Below are positions 56,445 to 64,000 of a stretch of 64,000 nt of DNA, in pieces. Both the position numbers and the translations under genes were made by a program. Position 1 is the first letter of the stretch, and each line of letters opens with the position of its first letter. Under the pieces are notes generated by a model. It was not told the origin of the DNA. It saw only the letters and a list, made by a program, of their open reading frames with translations, and did no database searches. This DNA comes from Tolypothrix sp. FACHB-123 (GTDB lineage: Bacteria > Cyanobacteriota > Cyanobacteriia > Cyanobacteriales > Nostocaceae). The stretch spans positions 62,001 to 126,000 of the forward strand of contig NZ_JACJRE010000001.1 in the NCBI RefSeq assembly GCF_014697075.1, given 5' to 3'.

Positions 56445-59362
56445 TGCCAATTATCACCCAGACCGAAATTGTCGAATTTCTCGCCGCCACTCCCCCATTT
56501 AACTCACTGGGATTTGATACTTTAAAAACCGTTGCCGATCGTTGTCAACTGTTGCAATATCGCACCGGACAATGGATGCTGGTCAAAGACAGAATGCCAG
56601 CACAAGTCATGGTAATTTATCAAGGACAAGCGCGGGTATTAGCTGACGACCAGTGGACTAACTCACAAATTAGTTTGACTGTTCTGGAACCAGGAGAGTT
56701 GATCGGCTCCTTAGGATTGGTGCGGAGGGTAAGTTGCGAGGCGGTAATGGCCTCGACAGAAGTTATTGCTATCACTCTCGAAGCCGCAGAATTTCTGCAA
56801 TTACTGGATAAAGAACCAGAATTTGCCACATCTGTGCGATCGCGTCCCCATATTAGTGAGGTTTTTGAACTCCTCAGTTTAGAAATTCAGCGTTACGCCG
56901 ATGCAACCACCGACATTAAAGATTTAGCCCGCCAACTTTGGCAAGAAACACAGGTAGTCAATTTACCCCCTGGGTCAGTGAATTCCCAGGATTTTGACGA
57001 TCGCCATTTATGGCTAATCAGTGCAGGTAGCATTGCGGGGATGACTGTGGGCTATCGATTAGCTTTGAGTGAATCGCCACAAACTTGGGAAAACTCCACC
57101 CCAGTGCGCTTATTAGGAATTCCCTGGAATAATCCACAGGAAAATGTCGCCAGTGTCAAAATCGCCCCAGCGCCAGATTATCCCCCAGATCCGGTATTGC
57201 AAAATCTCGCCCCTGCACAAACGATTTTTGTTGCTGGGAAGGGCGATATTGATACCCCTTTAGCCTGTTTTCAGATGTTGCATCAGATATTGGGGGGTAC
57301 TTTTCGCCGCGATTTAATCCGCAAAGTTTTAAGCGATCGCCTCAAAACCCACAACCAAATTACCTTACCTGTAGCTGGTGCAGTGGTAGAAATGATGGGT
57401 TTACAAGCCCATTTAGTAAAAGTTCCGGTTCATGTCATTAACCGTTTGAGTGCGCCAGCGATAATTTATTGGCAAGATCATCTCGCCTTACTATATAAAA
57501 TTACCGAACGGGAAATTGTCGTTGCAGCCCCGGAAACGGGCATAAGTCAATATAATCCCCAAGAATTTGCCAAAATTTGGGGAGATTCAGGACAAGTATT
57601 GACGGTAGAAATAGCAGAAAGCGATCGCCCGGAAAAATTCAGCCTCCGTTGGTTCTTACCTTCCATCTATAAATATCGTCTGGTATTGTTTGAAGTCCTG
57701 GTTGCGTCCTTTTTTGTGCAGATATTTGGATTAGCCAACCCGATTGTTACCCAAATCATCATCGACACCGTTTTAATCCAAAAAAGCCTCGATACTCTCG
57801 ATATTTTGGGCATTTTCTTACTGGTGATTGGTGCATTTGAGGCGGCTTTAACAAGTTTGCGAATTTATTTATTTGCTGACACCACCAACCGGATCGATAT
57901 CCGTTTAGGTTCAGAGGTGATTGAACATTTACTACGCCTACCTCTGAGCTATTTTGAACGTCGCCGCGTCGGAGAATTAGCCGGTCGGATTAACGAACTA
58001 GAGAATATCCGCCAATTCCTCACAGGAACAGCATTGACAGTAGTTCTCGATGCTGTATTTTCAGTGATTTATATTGGCATCATGCTGTTTTACAGCTGGA
58101 TGCTTACCCTGGTGGCTTTAGCGACTGTACCATTATTTGCCATTCTCACCACCTTTGTGGTGCCAATTGTGCAAAAACAATTACGCAAAAAAGCCGAACG
58201 TTATGCGGATACCCAATCCTATTTAGTGGAGATACTTACCGGGATTCAAACAGTTAAAGCCCAGAATATTGAATTAAAATCCCGTTGGCAATGGCGCGAT
58301 CGCTATACTCGTTACATCAGCGCCGGCTTTAAAAATGTCCTCACATCTAGCACTGCTAACTCCATCAGCGGCTTTTTAAATCAATTTTCTAGTTTTGTGT
58401 TGTTATGGGCTGGGGCGCATTTAGTGATTTCCAATCAACTGAGTTTAGGACAGTTAATCGCCTTCCGGATTATCGCCGGTTACGTTACCAGTCCTTTGCT
58501 GCGATTAATTCAACTCTCACAAAACTTTCAAGAAGTAGCATTATCAATTGAACGACTGGGTGACGTTTTAGACACAGCCCCCGAAGTTAAAGCCAGCGAT
58601 CGCCATAACATTCAATTACCAGAAATTGCAGGTGCAATTAAATACAATGGAGTTTCCTTTGGTTTTCACCCAGAAGATAGCTTAAAACTGATCAATATTA
58701 CTTTAGATATTGCTCCAGGAACCTTTGTTGGTATAGTTGGACAAAGCGGTTCCGGGAAAAGTACACTGACAAAATTATTACCACGGCTATACGAACCTGT
58801 AGCCGGACACATCCAAATAGATGGTTATGATATAAGGAAAGTAGAGTTAAACTCCTTGCGCCGCCAAATAGGCATAGTGCTACAAGATACCCTTTTGTTT
58901 GAAGGTACAATTCAAGATAATATAGCTTTGATTCGCCCAGAAGCCACCACCGAAGAAATCATCGCCGCCGCCAAAACCGCTGCTGCACATGATTTCATCA
59001 TGGGACTACCTGATGGCTACAACACCATAGTTGGCGAACGAGGTTCCGCCCTGTCTGGGGGACAACGCCAACGGATTGCGATCGCGCGTACCGTTTTACA
59101 AAATCCAAGATTACTGATTCTCGATGAAGCAACAAGTGCTTTAGATTACGAGTCTGAACAACAAGTCTGTCGAAATTTAATGGAGTTTTTTCGTGGGCGT
59201 ACCGTTTTATTTATTACCCATAGACTCAACACCGTTAAAAATGCTGACACAATTATCATCATGGATCGGGGTGTAATTGCTGAACAGGGAACACATGCCG
59301 AACTTATGGCAATGAAAGGGCGATATTACTGTCTATTTCAACAACAAGAATCGCAGTTATGA
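56441..59362 (+). CDS. HlyB-like ABC exporter with cNMP-binding domain and inactive C39-like domain
   Basis: 973 residues from the ATG at 56441, overlapping the PPIase stop; GGAG lies about 11 bp upstream. Order: a cyclic-nucleotide-binding-like domain (about 20-130, LEPGELIGSLGLVRRVSCEAVMA-type), a linker with a second weak segment, a C39-like domain (about 255-395) in which the catalytic Cys position reads DTPLACFQML (Thr instead of Cys), a six-helix membrane domain (about 410-690) and an ATPase with Walker A GQSGSGKSTLTKL, LSGGQRQRIAIARTVL and ILDEATSALD. A degenerate C39-like domain binds unfolded RTX substrates in HlyB. This resembles cyanobacterial HlyB proteins such as the one I recall from Synechocystis (Sll1180). 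Confidence 0.9.
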   Translation: MMPIITQTEIVEFLAATPPFNSLGFDTLKTVADRCQLLQYRTGQWMLVKDRMPAQVMVIYQGQARVLADDQWTNSQISLTVLEPGELIGSLGLVRRVSCEAVMASTEVIAITLEAAEFLQLLDKEPEFATSVRSRPHISEVFELLSLEIQRYADATTDIKDLARQLWQETQVVNLPPGSVNSQDFDDRHLWLISAGSIAGMTVGYRLALSESPQTWENSTPVRLLGIPWNNPQENVASVKIAPAPDYPPDPVLQNLAPAQTIFVAGKGDIDTPLACFQMLHQILGGTFRRDLIRKVLSDRLKTHNQITLPVAGAVVEMMGLQAHLVKVPVHVINRLSAPAIIYWQDHLALLYKITEREIVVAAPETGISQYNPQEFAKIWGDSGQVLTVEIAESDRPEKFSLRWFLPSIYKYRLVLFEVLVASFFVQIFGLANPIVTQIIIDTVLIQKSLDTLDILGIFLLVIGAFEAALTSLRIYLFADTTNRIDIRLGSEVIEHLLRLPLSYFERRRVGELAGRINELENIRQFLTGTALTVVLDAVFSVIYIGIMLFYSWMLTLVALATVPLFAILTTFVVPIVQKQLRKKAERYADTQSYLVEILTGIQTVKAQNIELKSRWQWRDRYTRYISAGFKNVLTSSTANSISGFLNQFSSFVLLWAGAHLVISNQLSLGQLIAFRIIAGYVTSPLLRLIQLSQNFQEVALSIERLGDVLDTAPEVKASDRHNIQLPEIAGAIKYNGVSFGFHPEDSLKLINITLDIAPGTFVGIVGQSGSGKSTLTKLLPRLYEPVAGHIQIDGYDIRKVELNSLRRQIGIVLQDTLLFEGTIQDNIALIRPEATTEEIIAAAKTAAAHDFIMGLPDGYNTIVGERGSALSGGQRQRIAIARTVLQNPRLLILDEATSALDYESEQQVCRNLMEFFRGRTVLFITHRLNTVKNADTIIIMDRGVIAEQGTHAELMAMKGRYYCLFQQQESQL

Positions 59363-59409
59363 GGAGATAGCAAAGAAATTAATGTTAATTGTTGACTGTT
59401 AACAAATAG

Positions 59410-59506
59410 CAACTGACAACTGACAACTGTACGGGCGGGTTCACAAATATCCTCAAATATCCATGACGATCTCCCATAAACCTACCCCTACTGACAACTG
59501 ACAACT
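59410..59506 (+). repeat. 97-bp repeat downstream of ABC exporter, copy B
   Basis: Nearly identical to 43854-43945: AACTGACAACTG words, ACGGGCGGGTTCACAAATAT, CCTCAAATATCCATGACG, then CCTACCCCTACTGACAACTG. It also follows an ABC exporter gene and precedes HlyD in the same operon. Confidence 0.9.
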
Positions 59507-59520
59507 ACCAAATAAGAACT

Positions 59521-61422
59521 ATGCCAGATTTATCTTTGCTGTTAGCTTGCACACAATGTTCCAACGTTTCGTCAAAACCTGCTCAGCACTGTCAAGAAAT
59601 TCGTAATGATGAGATAACTCCAGCAAAATCTGACATTGGTGATTGTGTTAGTCAACCAGAAAGCATGGAGTTAGCTTTTTCACCGCCTGTTAATCAAGAG
59701 ACTAGTCAAAAAGATGGGCAGAAAGTGGCGCAAGGACAATCAGAAAATCGCCACAATCACCAAAATTATGTTGCTGCTGGGGAATATCGCCCTTTAAGCC
59801 TAGAAATGCTCTTACCTACGGGCGGATTTTTATTTTTATTTGCAGTTGGTGGCATATTTTTAATCGCGAAACGCTTCCCAGAAGCTCAGCGTCAATGGCA
59901 ACTTCTTTTACAAGGTGATGCGGGGATTTTCGGCTCTGGATTGACTTTACCTAAAGAGAAAGAGGAGTTCGATCAACCTGTTATCCTGCAACAATCTCGC
60001 GCCTGGTCTCATGCTATTGTTTGGAGCATAGTTGGAGTCACAACTTTTGCTGTCGTTTGGGCTTCTACTGCCAAAATTGACGAATCTGTTCCCGTACAAG
60101 GGAAACTCGAACCCAAAGGTTTTGTCAAGGATATTCAAGCGCCAGTAGGGGGAGTCATCGATCAAATTCACGTCCAAGAGGGACAAAGAGTTAAAAAAGG
60201 CGATTTGTTAGTTAGTTTCGATCGCACTACAACTCAGGCGAAATTAAAATCCCTGGAAGCAGTTCGCGCCAGCTTGATGGCAGAAAATCAGTTTTACCAG
60301 ATGCAAATGCGTTCGTCGGAGACGTTGCCAAAGGCATCGCCTATAACTAATTCTAATACGGCGCAATTAAAAGAATTACCGGAATTAGCAGCGTTAACAG
60401 AAAATCGTAGTGCTTTAATCCAAGAGAATCAACTTTTTCGTGCAGAATTAAACCAAAGCTCAGGAATTCGCGACTTAAACCCCCGTTCTCGCCAACGCTT
60501 ACTAACTAGACAATTAGAACGAGAGACGCGGATTGAGTCGGTGCGCTTAGATCGGGAACAATTAACCCGCCAGTTAAATCAAGTACAAGCCCAAATAATT
60601 AACGCTAGAGGTAGTCTGACAACCAATTTAGAAATTGCCAATAATCTAGAAACTTTAGTGCAAAAGGGAGCATTTGCGCGTTTACCTTATCTAGAAAGAC
60701 GACAAGCCGCAGACGCTAGCCAAGCCGAAGTTAACCGCCTCGTCCAAGAACAAGAACGGTTAAAATTAGCGATCGCCCAAGGACAAAAGAAACTCGAAAA
60801 TGCGATCGCTCTTTCCAAAGAAGATTTACTCAGCAAAATAGCCGACAACGAAAAGCGCATCGCTGATATAGATAGCCAACTTACCAAAGTAATTATTGAA
60901 AATAAGAAAAAAATCCAAGAAATTAATAGCGAAATTAGCGAACTCCAGGTAAATATGAAATATCAAGAATTGCGAGCCGCTAATGACGGAATTATTTTTG
61001 ATTTAAAACCTCGTAGTTCTGGATACGTTTATAACAGCAGCGAAACCATTCTCAAAATTGTGCCTCCAGAAAACCTAGTAGCCCAAGTTTATATCACTAA
61101 TAACGATATCGGTTTTGTCAAAGCCGGAATGCCTGTAGATGTGAGAATTGATTCCTTTCCTTACACCGAATTTAGTGATATTAAAGGACAATTAGTCCGG
61201 ATAGGTTCCGATGCTTTACCTCCCGATCAAACCCATCCTTATTATCGTTTTGCTGCGGAAATTCGTTTAGATAAACAATCTTTGAATGTAAATGGTACAG
61301 AAGTACCTCTGCAATCAGGGATGTCTTTAAATGCAAATATTAACCTGCGTAAACGGACTGTGATGAGCATTTTTACAGACAAGTTTTTAGGGAAAGTTGA
61401 AAGTTTGAAATATACTCGTTAG
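59521..61422 (+). CDS. HlyD-family adaptor protein with extra N-terminal segment
   Basis: 633 residues, longer than usual. Residues 1-90 are polar and unrecognised, 93-115 form a membrane helix (LPTGGFLFLFAVGGIFLI), and the canonical HlyD membrane helix is near 160-182 (AIVWSIVGVTTFAVVW). Next come a lipoyl half (VQGKLEPKGFVKDIQAPVGG), a long coiled-coil region (about 235-490), and the second lipoyl/barrel part (LRAANDGIIFDL to YITNNDIGFVKAGMPVDVR). Start sites at Met50 or Met93 would be alternatives. It completes the PPIase-ABC-HlyD operon, separated from the ABC gene only by the repeat. It should dock to an outer-membrane TolC-type channel. Confidence 0.87.
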   Translation: MPDLSLLLACTQCSNVSSKPAQHCQEIRNDEITPAKSDIGDCVSQPESMELAFSPPVNQETSQKDGQKVAQGQSENRHNHQNYVAAGEYRPLSLEMLLPTGGFLFLFAVGGIFLIAKRFPEAQRQWQLLLQGDAGIFGSGLTLPKEKEEFDQPVILQQSRAWSHAIVWSIVGVTTFAVVWASTAKIDESVPVQGKLEPKGFVKDIQAPVGGVIDQIHVQEGQRVKKGDLLVSFDRTTTQAKLKSLEAVRASLMAENQFYQMQMRSSETLPKASPITNSNTAQLKELPELAALTENRSALIQENQLFRAELNQSSGIRDLNPRSRQRLLTRQLERETRIESVRLDREQLTRQLNQVQAQIINARGSLTTNLEIANNLETLVQKGAFARLPYLERRQAADASQAEVNRLVQEQERLKLAIAQGQKKLENAIALSKEDLLSKIADNEKRIADIDSQLTKVIIENKKKIQEINSEISELQVNMKYQELRAANDGIIFDLKPRSSGYVYNSSETILKIVPPENLVAQVYITNNDIGFVKAGMPVDVRIDSFPYTEFSDIKGQLVRIGSDALPPDQTHPYYRFAAEIRLDKQSLNVNGTEVPLQSGMSLNANINLRKRTVMSIFTDKFLGKVESLKYTR

Positions 61423-61747
61423 TTCGTTAGTGGTTATCAAGAAAAGCAAAGAGGTTTTTAGGTAACTTTACTTTTCTTTACATGCTTCGGTTGATTTGCA
61501 CCGTTCTACTTAGGGACTTGCAGAAAATAAATTACCCAATTTATTTAATCAGATTTTTCTTTACTCCCCCTGCTGCCTGCATAGTGATTGATTATTTTTT
61601 ATTTGGAAGTCCCTTATCTGTCCTCAGCTAATAGAGGTAGAAATGATTGTCAATGATTTTCCTAAAATCTCTCCCCAGGTAATTCAGTAATAACTGCGAT
61701 CGCCCTTACACTGACAAGGCGTCAGCTAAATTTTTATACAAAAAGCT
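61423..61747. other. Intergenic region before the antiporter gene
   Basis: 325 bp holding a MITE-like element (61512-61614) and A+T-rich flanks; nothing else was recognised. Confidence 0.55.
61512..61614. repeat. MITE-like element with AGGGACTT terminal inverted repeats
   Basis: 103 bp with left end AGGGACTTGCAGAAAATAAA and right end TTTTTATTTGGAAGTCCCT, imperfect inverted repeats of about 25 bp. If the ends are taken at GGGACTT, the flanks are TTA on both sides, consistent with a 3-bp target duplication. A related partial end is at 37804-37869. No coding capacity. Confidence 0.7.
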
Positions 61748-63046
61748 ATGGTAGATGTTTATATTCTTGACTTATTGGTCATTGGTCTACTTTTGCTTAT
61801 AGTTACATTAGGCTCAGGGTGGATTTCACGTTTACCTCTTTCCTTCGCCTTGATATATCTCTTGGTAGGAATTTTTTTAGGCCCTTATGGCATAGGGTTA
61901 ATTCAATTGCGCCGGGATGATGTATTTAATGCCGAGATTCTACAAAGAATTACCGAACTTGTAGTTATCATTTCTGTGTTTAGCTGTGGGTTAAAAATAG
62001 TACGACCATTTAAATTAGGTATTTGGGACATTACAGCTCGCCTCATTGGATTTTTAATGCCAATTTCTATTTTTGCCCTAGCTATTGTCGGTAAATTATT
62101 ACTAGGGATGGATTGGGGGGCGGCTATTTTATTAGGAGCAATTCTCGCACCCACCGACCCGGTTCTCGCTTCCGAAGTCCAATTAACCGATACAAACGAT
62201 CAAGATGAGTTGCGCTTTGGTTTAACATCTGAAGGTGGTTTGAATGATGCATTAGCATTTCCCTTTGTTTATTTTGGGATTTATGCCTTAAAAGATAGCA
62301 ATTGGGATAATTGGTTAAGAGATTGGTTGTTGGTGGACTTAATTTGGGCGATCGCCACTGGTATAGTAATGGGAATTATTGTGGCTAAAGCTATAGTTTG
62401 GTTAGATAAAAAAATCCAAAGGCGACGTGCTGCTGATAATTTGATGGAAGATTTTATTGCTATCAGCATGATTTTTATCACTTATTCACTCACAGAAGTA
62501 GTAAATGGTTATGGATTTTTAGCGGTATTTGTTGCTGGGTTAGTTGCACAACACAGTTACCAAGATCCAGAAAAACCACTGGCACAACTTGAATTTATTG
62601 AACGACTGGAAAAACTCTTAGAAGTTGGCACAATTTTGTTATTGGGCTCAATATTATTATTTCAGCCAATGCTTAATTATGCACTACAATCTTTAATAGT
62701 AATTGTTCTATTATTTGTAGTAATTCGACCTTTAGGTGTGTGGATTAGTACCATAGGTAAACGTCCGCTCAATTCTCCTCACCGCACTATGAATTCTGGA
62801 ACGCGCTTGTTAATTGGTTGGTTTGGGATTCGTGGTGTTGGTTCTTTATATTATCTAGCCTATGCATATGGTAATGGCTTAAAAGGCAATGTTGCTGAAC
62901 AAATTGCTTGGATAATTTACACTACGATTGTTGTTTCTGTGATTGTGCATGGCATTAGTGCCACACCATTAATGAATTGGTATGAGCGCAATATTGCTCA
63001 AGAGCAAAAACCTCATATTCCAGCGACAATTGATGAATTTGAATAA
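61748..63046 (+). CDS. Na+/H+ antiporter (CPA1, NhaP-like)
   Basis: 432 residues, about 12 membrane helices. Diagnostic motifs: LLVGIFLGPYGIG, GAILAPTDPVLASEVQ (transport-site Asp in PTDP) and SEGGLNDALAFPF, matching NhaP-type antiporters, and a C-terminal WFGIRGVGSLYYLAYA. It exchanges Na+ (or K+) for protons across the plasma membrane. The short cytoplasmic tail ends in EQKPHIPATIDEFE. It stands alone; neighbours on both sides are unrelated. Confidence 0.92.
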   Translation: MVDVYILDLLVIGLLLLIVTLGSGWISRLPLSFALIYLLVGIFLGPYGIGLIQLRRDDVFNAEILQRITELVVIISVFSCGLKIVRPFKLGIWDITARLIGFLMPISIFALAIVGKLLLGMDWGAAILLGAILAPTDPVLASEVQLTDTNDQDELRFGLTSEGGLNDALAFPFVYFGIYALKDSNWDNWLRDWLLVDLIWAIATGIVMGIIVAKAIVWLDKKIQRRRAADNLMEDFIAISMIFITYSLTEVVNGYGFLAVFVAGLVAQHSYQDPEKPLAQLEFIERLEKLLEVGTILLLGSILLFQPMLNYALQSLIVIVLLFVVIRPLGVWISTIGKRPLNSPHRTMNSGTRLLIGWFGIRGVGSLYYLAYAYGNGLKGNVAEQIAWIIYTTIVVSVIVHGISATPLMNWYERNIAQEQKPHIPATIDEFE

Positions 63047-63053
63047 GGGTATG

Positions 63054-63109
63054 GGGCATTGGGCATTGGGCATTGAAACAATTTTGGATTTTGGATTTTG
63101 GATTTTAGA
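63054..63109. repeat. Heptamer tandem repeats GGGCATT and TTTTGGA
   Basis: GGGCATT occurs three times (63054-63074) and TTTTGGA three times with a fourth variant TTTTAGA (63082-63109). The first unit is the same heptamer found upstream of rfbC at 22443-22477. Confidence 0.85.
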
Positions 63110-63216
63110 TTGGAATCCAAAAGACGCTCGCGGACTCGCTAACGCTACGCTAACGCAAATCTAAAATCTAAAATTCCTTTTCCCCCTGTACCCTGCCTGT
63201 TTTTAATTGCAAGTTC

Positions 63217-64000
63217 CTAATCCAGCACCTTTTGTAGGGTATTAAGTAAAACTTGGGCAGTAAAGGGTTTGGCTAAGAATTCGCGAATACCTAAGTTCCT
63301 TTTTTGTGCAGGAGATTCATAGGACATAAGTCCACTCATAGCAATAATTTGTACTTGTGGATTCATGCGTTGCAACATAAGTATTGTGCTAGCACCATCC
63401 ATTACTGGCATCATCATATCCATTAATACCAGTTTAATTTCATCCATGTGCTGAGCGTAAAGCGCTAGCGCCCCAATGCCATCGCTAGCAGTAATAATTC
63501 TGTAATTATGGCTTTCTAAAGTAGTTTTTGCAATTTCACAAATTGAGACTTCATCATCAACAACTAAAATTAATTCGCCATTACCATTAGGTAATTCTGT
63601 TTCTGTAACTGAGTTAGTTTCTGAAACTTCTCGACTGGGTAAATAAACTTTAAAACTGCTTCCCTTACCTACTTCACTATACACAGTTATAAAACCACTG
63701 TGGTTTTTAATAATACCCATGACTGTGGAAAGTCCTAAGCCTGTACCTTTACCGATTTCTTTAGTGGTAAAAAATGGGTCAAAAATTCGATCCATGATTT
63801 CTGGTGCAATCCCAGTACCAGTATCCGCAATGGTGATGACAACATAAAAACCTTCTTTGGCATCAACATGCATACTAGCTGCATAATTTTTATCAAGCCA
63901 AAGATTTTCCGCATTAATGTAGAGAGTGCCACCATTTGGCATGGCATCACGAGCATTAACGCATAAGTTCATGAGTACTTGATGTAGTTGAGTAGCATCG
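63217..64000 (-). CDS. Hybrid histidine kinase, C-terminal part (partial, N-terminus beyond right edge)
   Basis: 261 codons visible; the frame is open to the window edge (DATQLHQVLMNLCVNARDAM continues upstream), so the sensor and His-containing domains are missing. Visible HATPase motifs: N box NLCVNARDAM, G1 DTGTGIAPE, F box FDPFFTTKE and G2 GKGTGLGLSTVMG. A receiver domain follows with VVDDEVSI, phosphoacceptor Asp in LMDMMMPVMDG and Lys in FLAKPFTAQ. This C-terminal receiver layout suggests a hybrid kinase in a phosphorelay. The signal is unknown. Confidence 0.93.
   Translation of the reverse strand, partial: DATQLHQVLMNLCVNARDAMPNGGTLYINAENLWLDKNYAASMHVDAKEGFYVVITIADTGTGIAPEIMDRIFDPFFTTKEIGKGTGLGLSTVMGIIKNHSGFITVYSEVGKGSSFKVYLPSREVSETNSVTETELPNGNGELILVVDDEVSICEIAKTTLESHNYRIITASDGIGALALYAQHMDEIKLVLMDMMMPVMDGASTILMLQRMNPQVQIIAMSGLMSYESPAQKRNLGIREFLAKPFTAQVLLNTLQKVLD

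Overview
This window comes from a filamentous, heterocyst-forming cyanobacterium (Nostocales; Nostoc, Anabaena or Calothrix type). The clues are many HIP1-like GCGATCGC octamers, heptanucleotide tandem repeats between genes, a PatA-family regulator, and above all a gene block that matches, by my recollection, the order of the heterocyst envelope polysaccharide (HEP) island of Anabaena PCC 7120 (the hepA/hepC region). Names and functions come from motifs and family knowledge; no database search was run.

Layout. (1) 1-4.97 kb, minus strand: a DUF11/RTX-repeat exoprotein followed 35 bp later by a filamentous-haemagglutinin-type two-partner-secretion exoprotein cut by the left edge. (2) 6.2-27.95 kb, minus strand: a 22-kb polysaccharide island. 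In transcription order it holds a cytidylyltransferase (rfbF), an FAD oxidoreductase, an NAD-dependent epimerase, a GT2, a PhyH-like oxygenase, an RfbC epimerase, a Gfo/Idh-SAF oxidoreductase, a GT4, a Wzc-like chain-length protein, the sugar-phosphate transferase hepC, the ABC exporter hepA, a GT-A-like protein, a GT4, a GT2, a GT4, a GT2 and a Wzy/WaaL-like membrane protein. A decayed GT4 fragment lies just beyond it. (3) 28.6-32.4 kb, minus strand: a vWA protein, a PP2C phosphatase and a divergent Ser/Thr kinase with TPRs, i.e. a TerY-P / YegL-YegK-YegI-type triad. (4) 33.1-39.8 kb, plus strand: a PatA-like regulator, a CheY-like receiver, pheT, an unknown helical protein and a YciI-like protein. 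(5) 40-43.8 kb: an HlyD adaptor divergent from an ABC exporter with an intact C39 peptidase domain. (6) 43.9-54.9 kb: mixed genes (small secreted barrel-like protein, receiver, old-yellow-enzyme homologue, EGY-like site-2 protease, GHL10-type glycosidase, a short AAA/TPR-like fragment, a secreted repeat protein and a CAP-CAP-RTX protein). (7) 55.7-61.4 kb, plus strand: a second type I secretion operon of parvulin PPIase, cNMP-domain ABC exporter with a dead C39-like domain, and HlyD adaptor. (8) 61.7-64 kb: a Na+/H+ antiporter and a hybrid histidine kinase cut by the right edge.

How it works together. The island would make nucleotide sugars, assemble repeat units on a lipid carrier, control chain length and export or polymerise the glycan that protects heterocysts from oxygen. 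The two RTX proteins lack signal peptides and suit the type I exporters encoded in the same window, although they are not directly adjacent to them (the CAP-RTX gene lies 0.8 kb from the PPIase operon and points away from it). Intergenic DNA is unusually rich in small inverted-repeat elements (at least four families), heptamer repeats and possible IS200/IS605-type end relics. No tRNA, rRNA, CRISPR array or intact transposase was seen.
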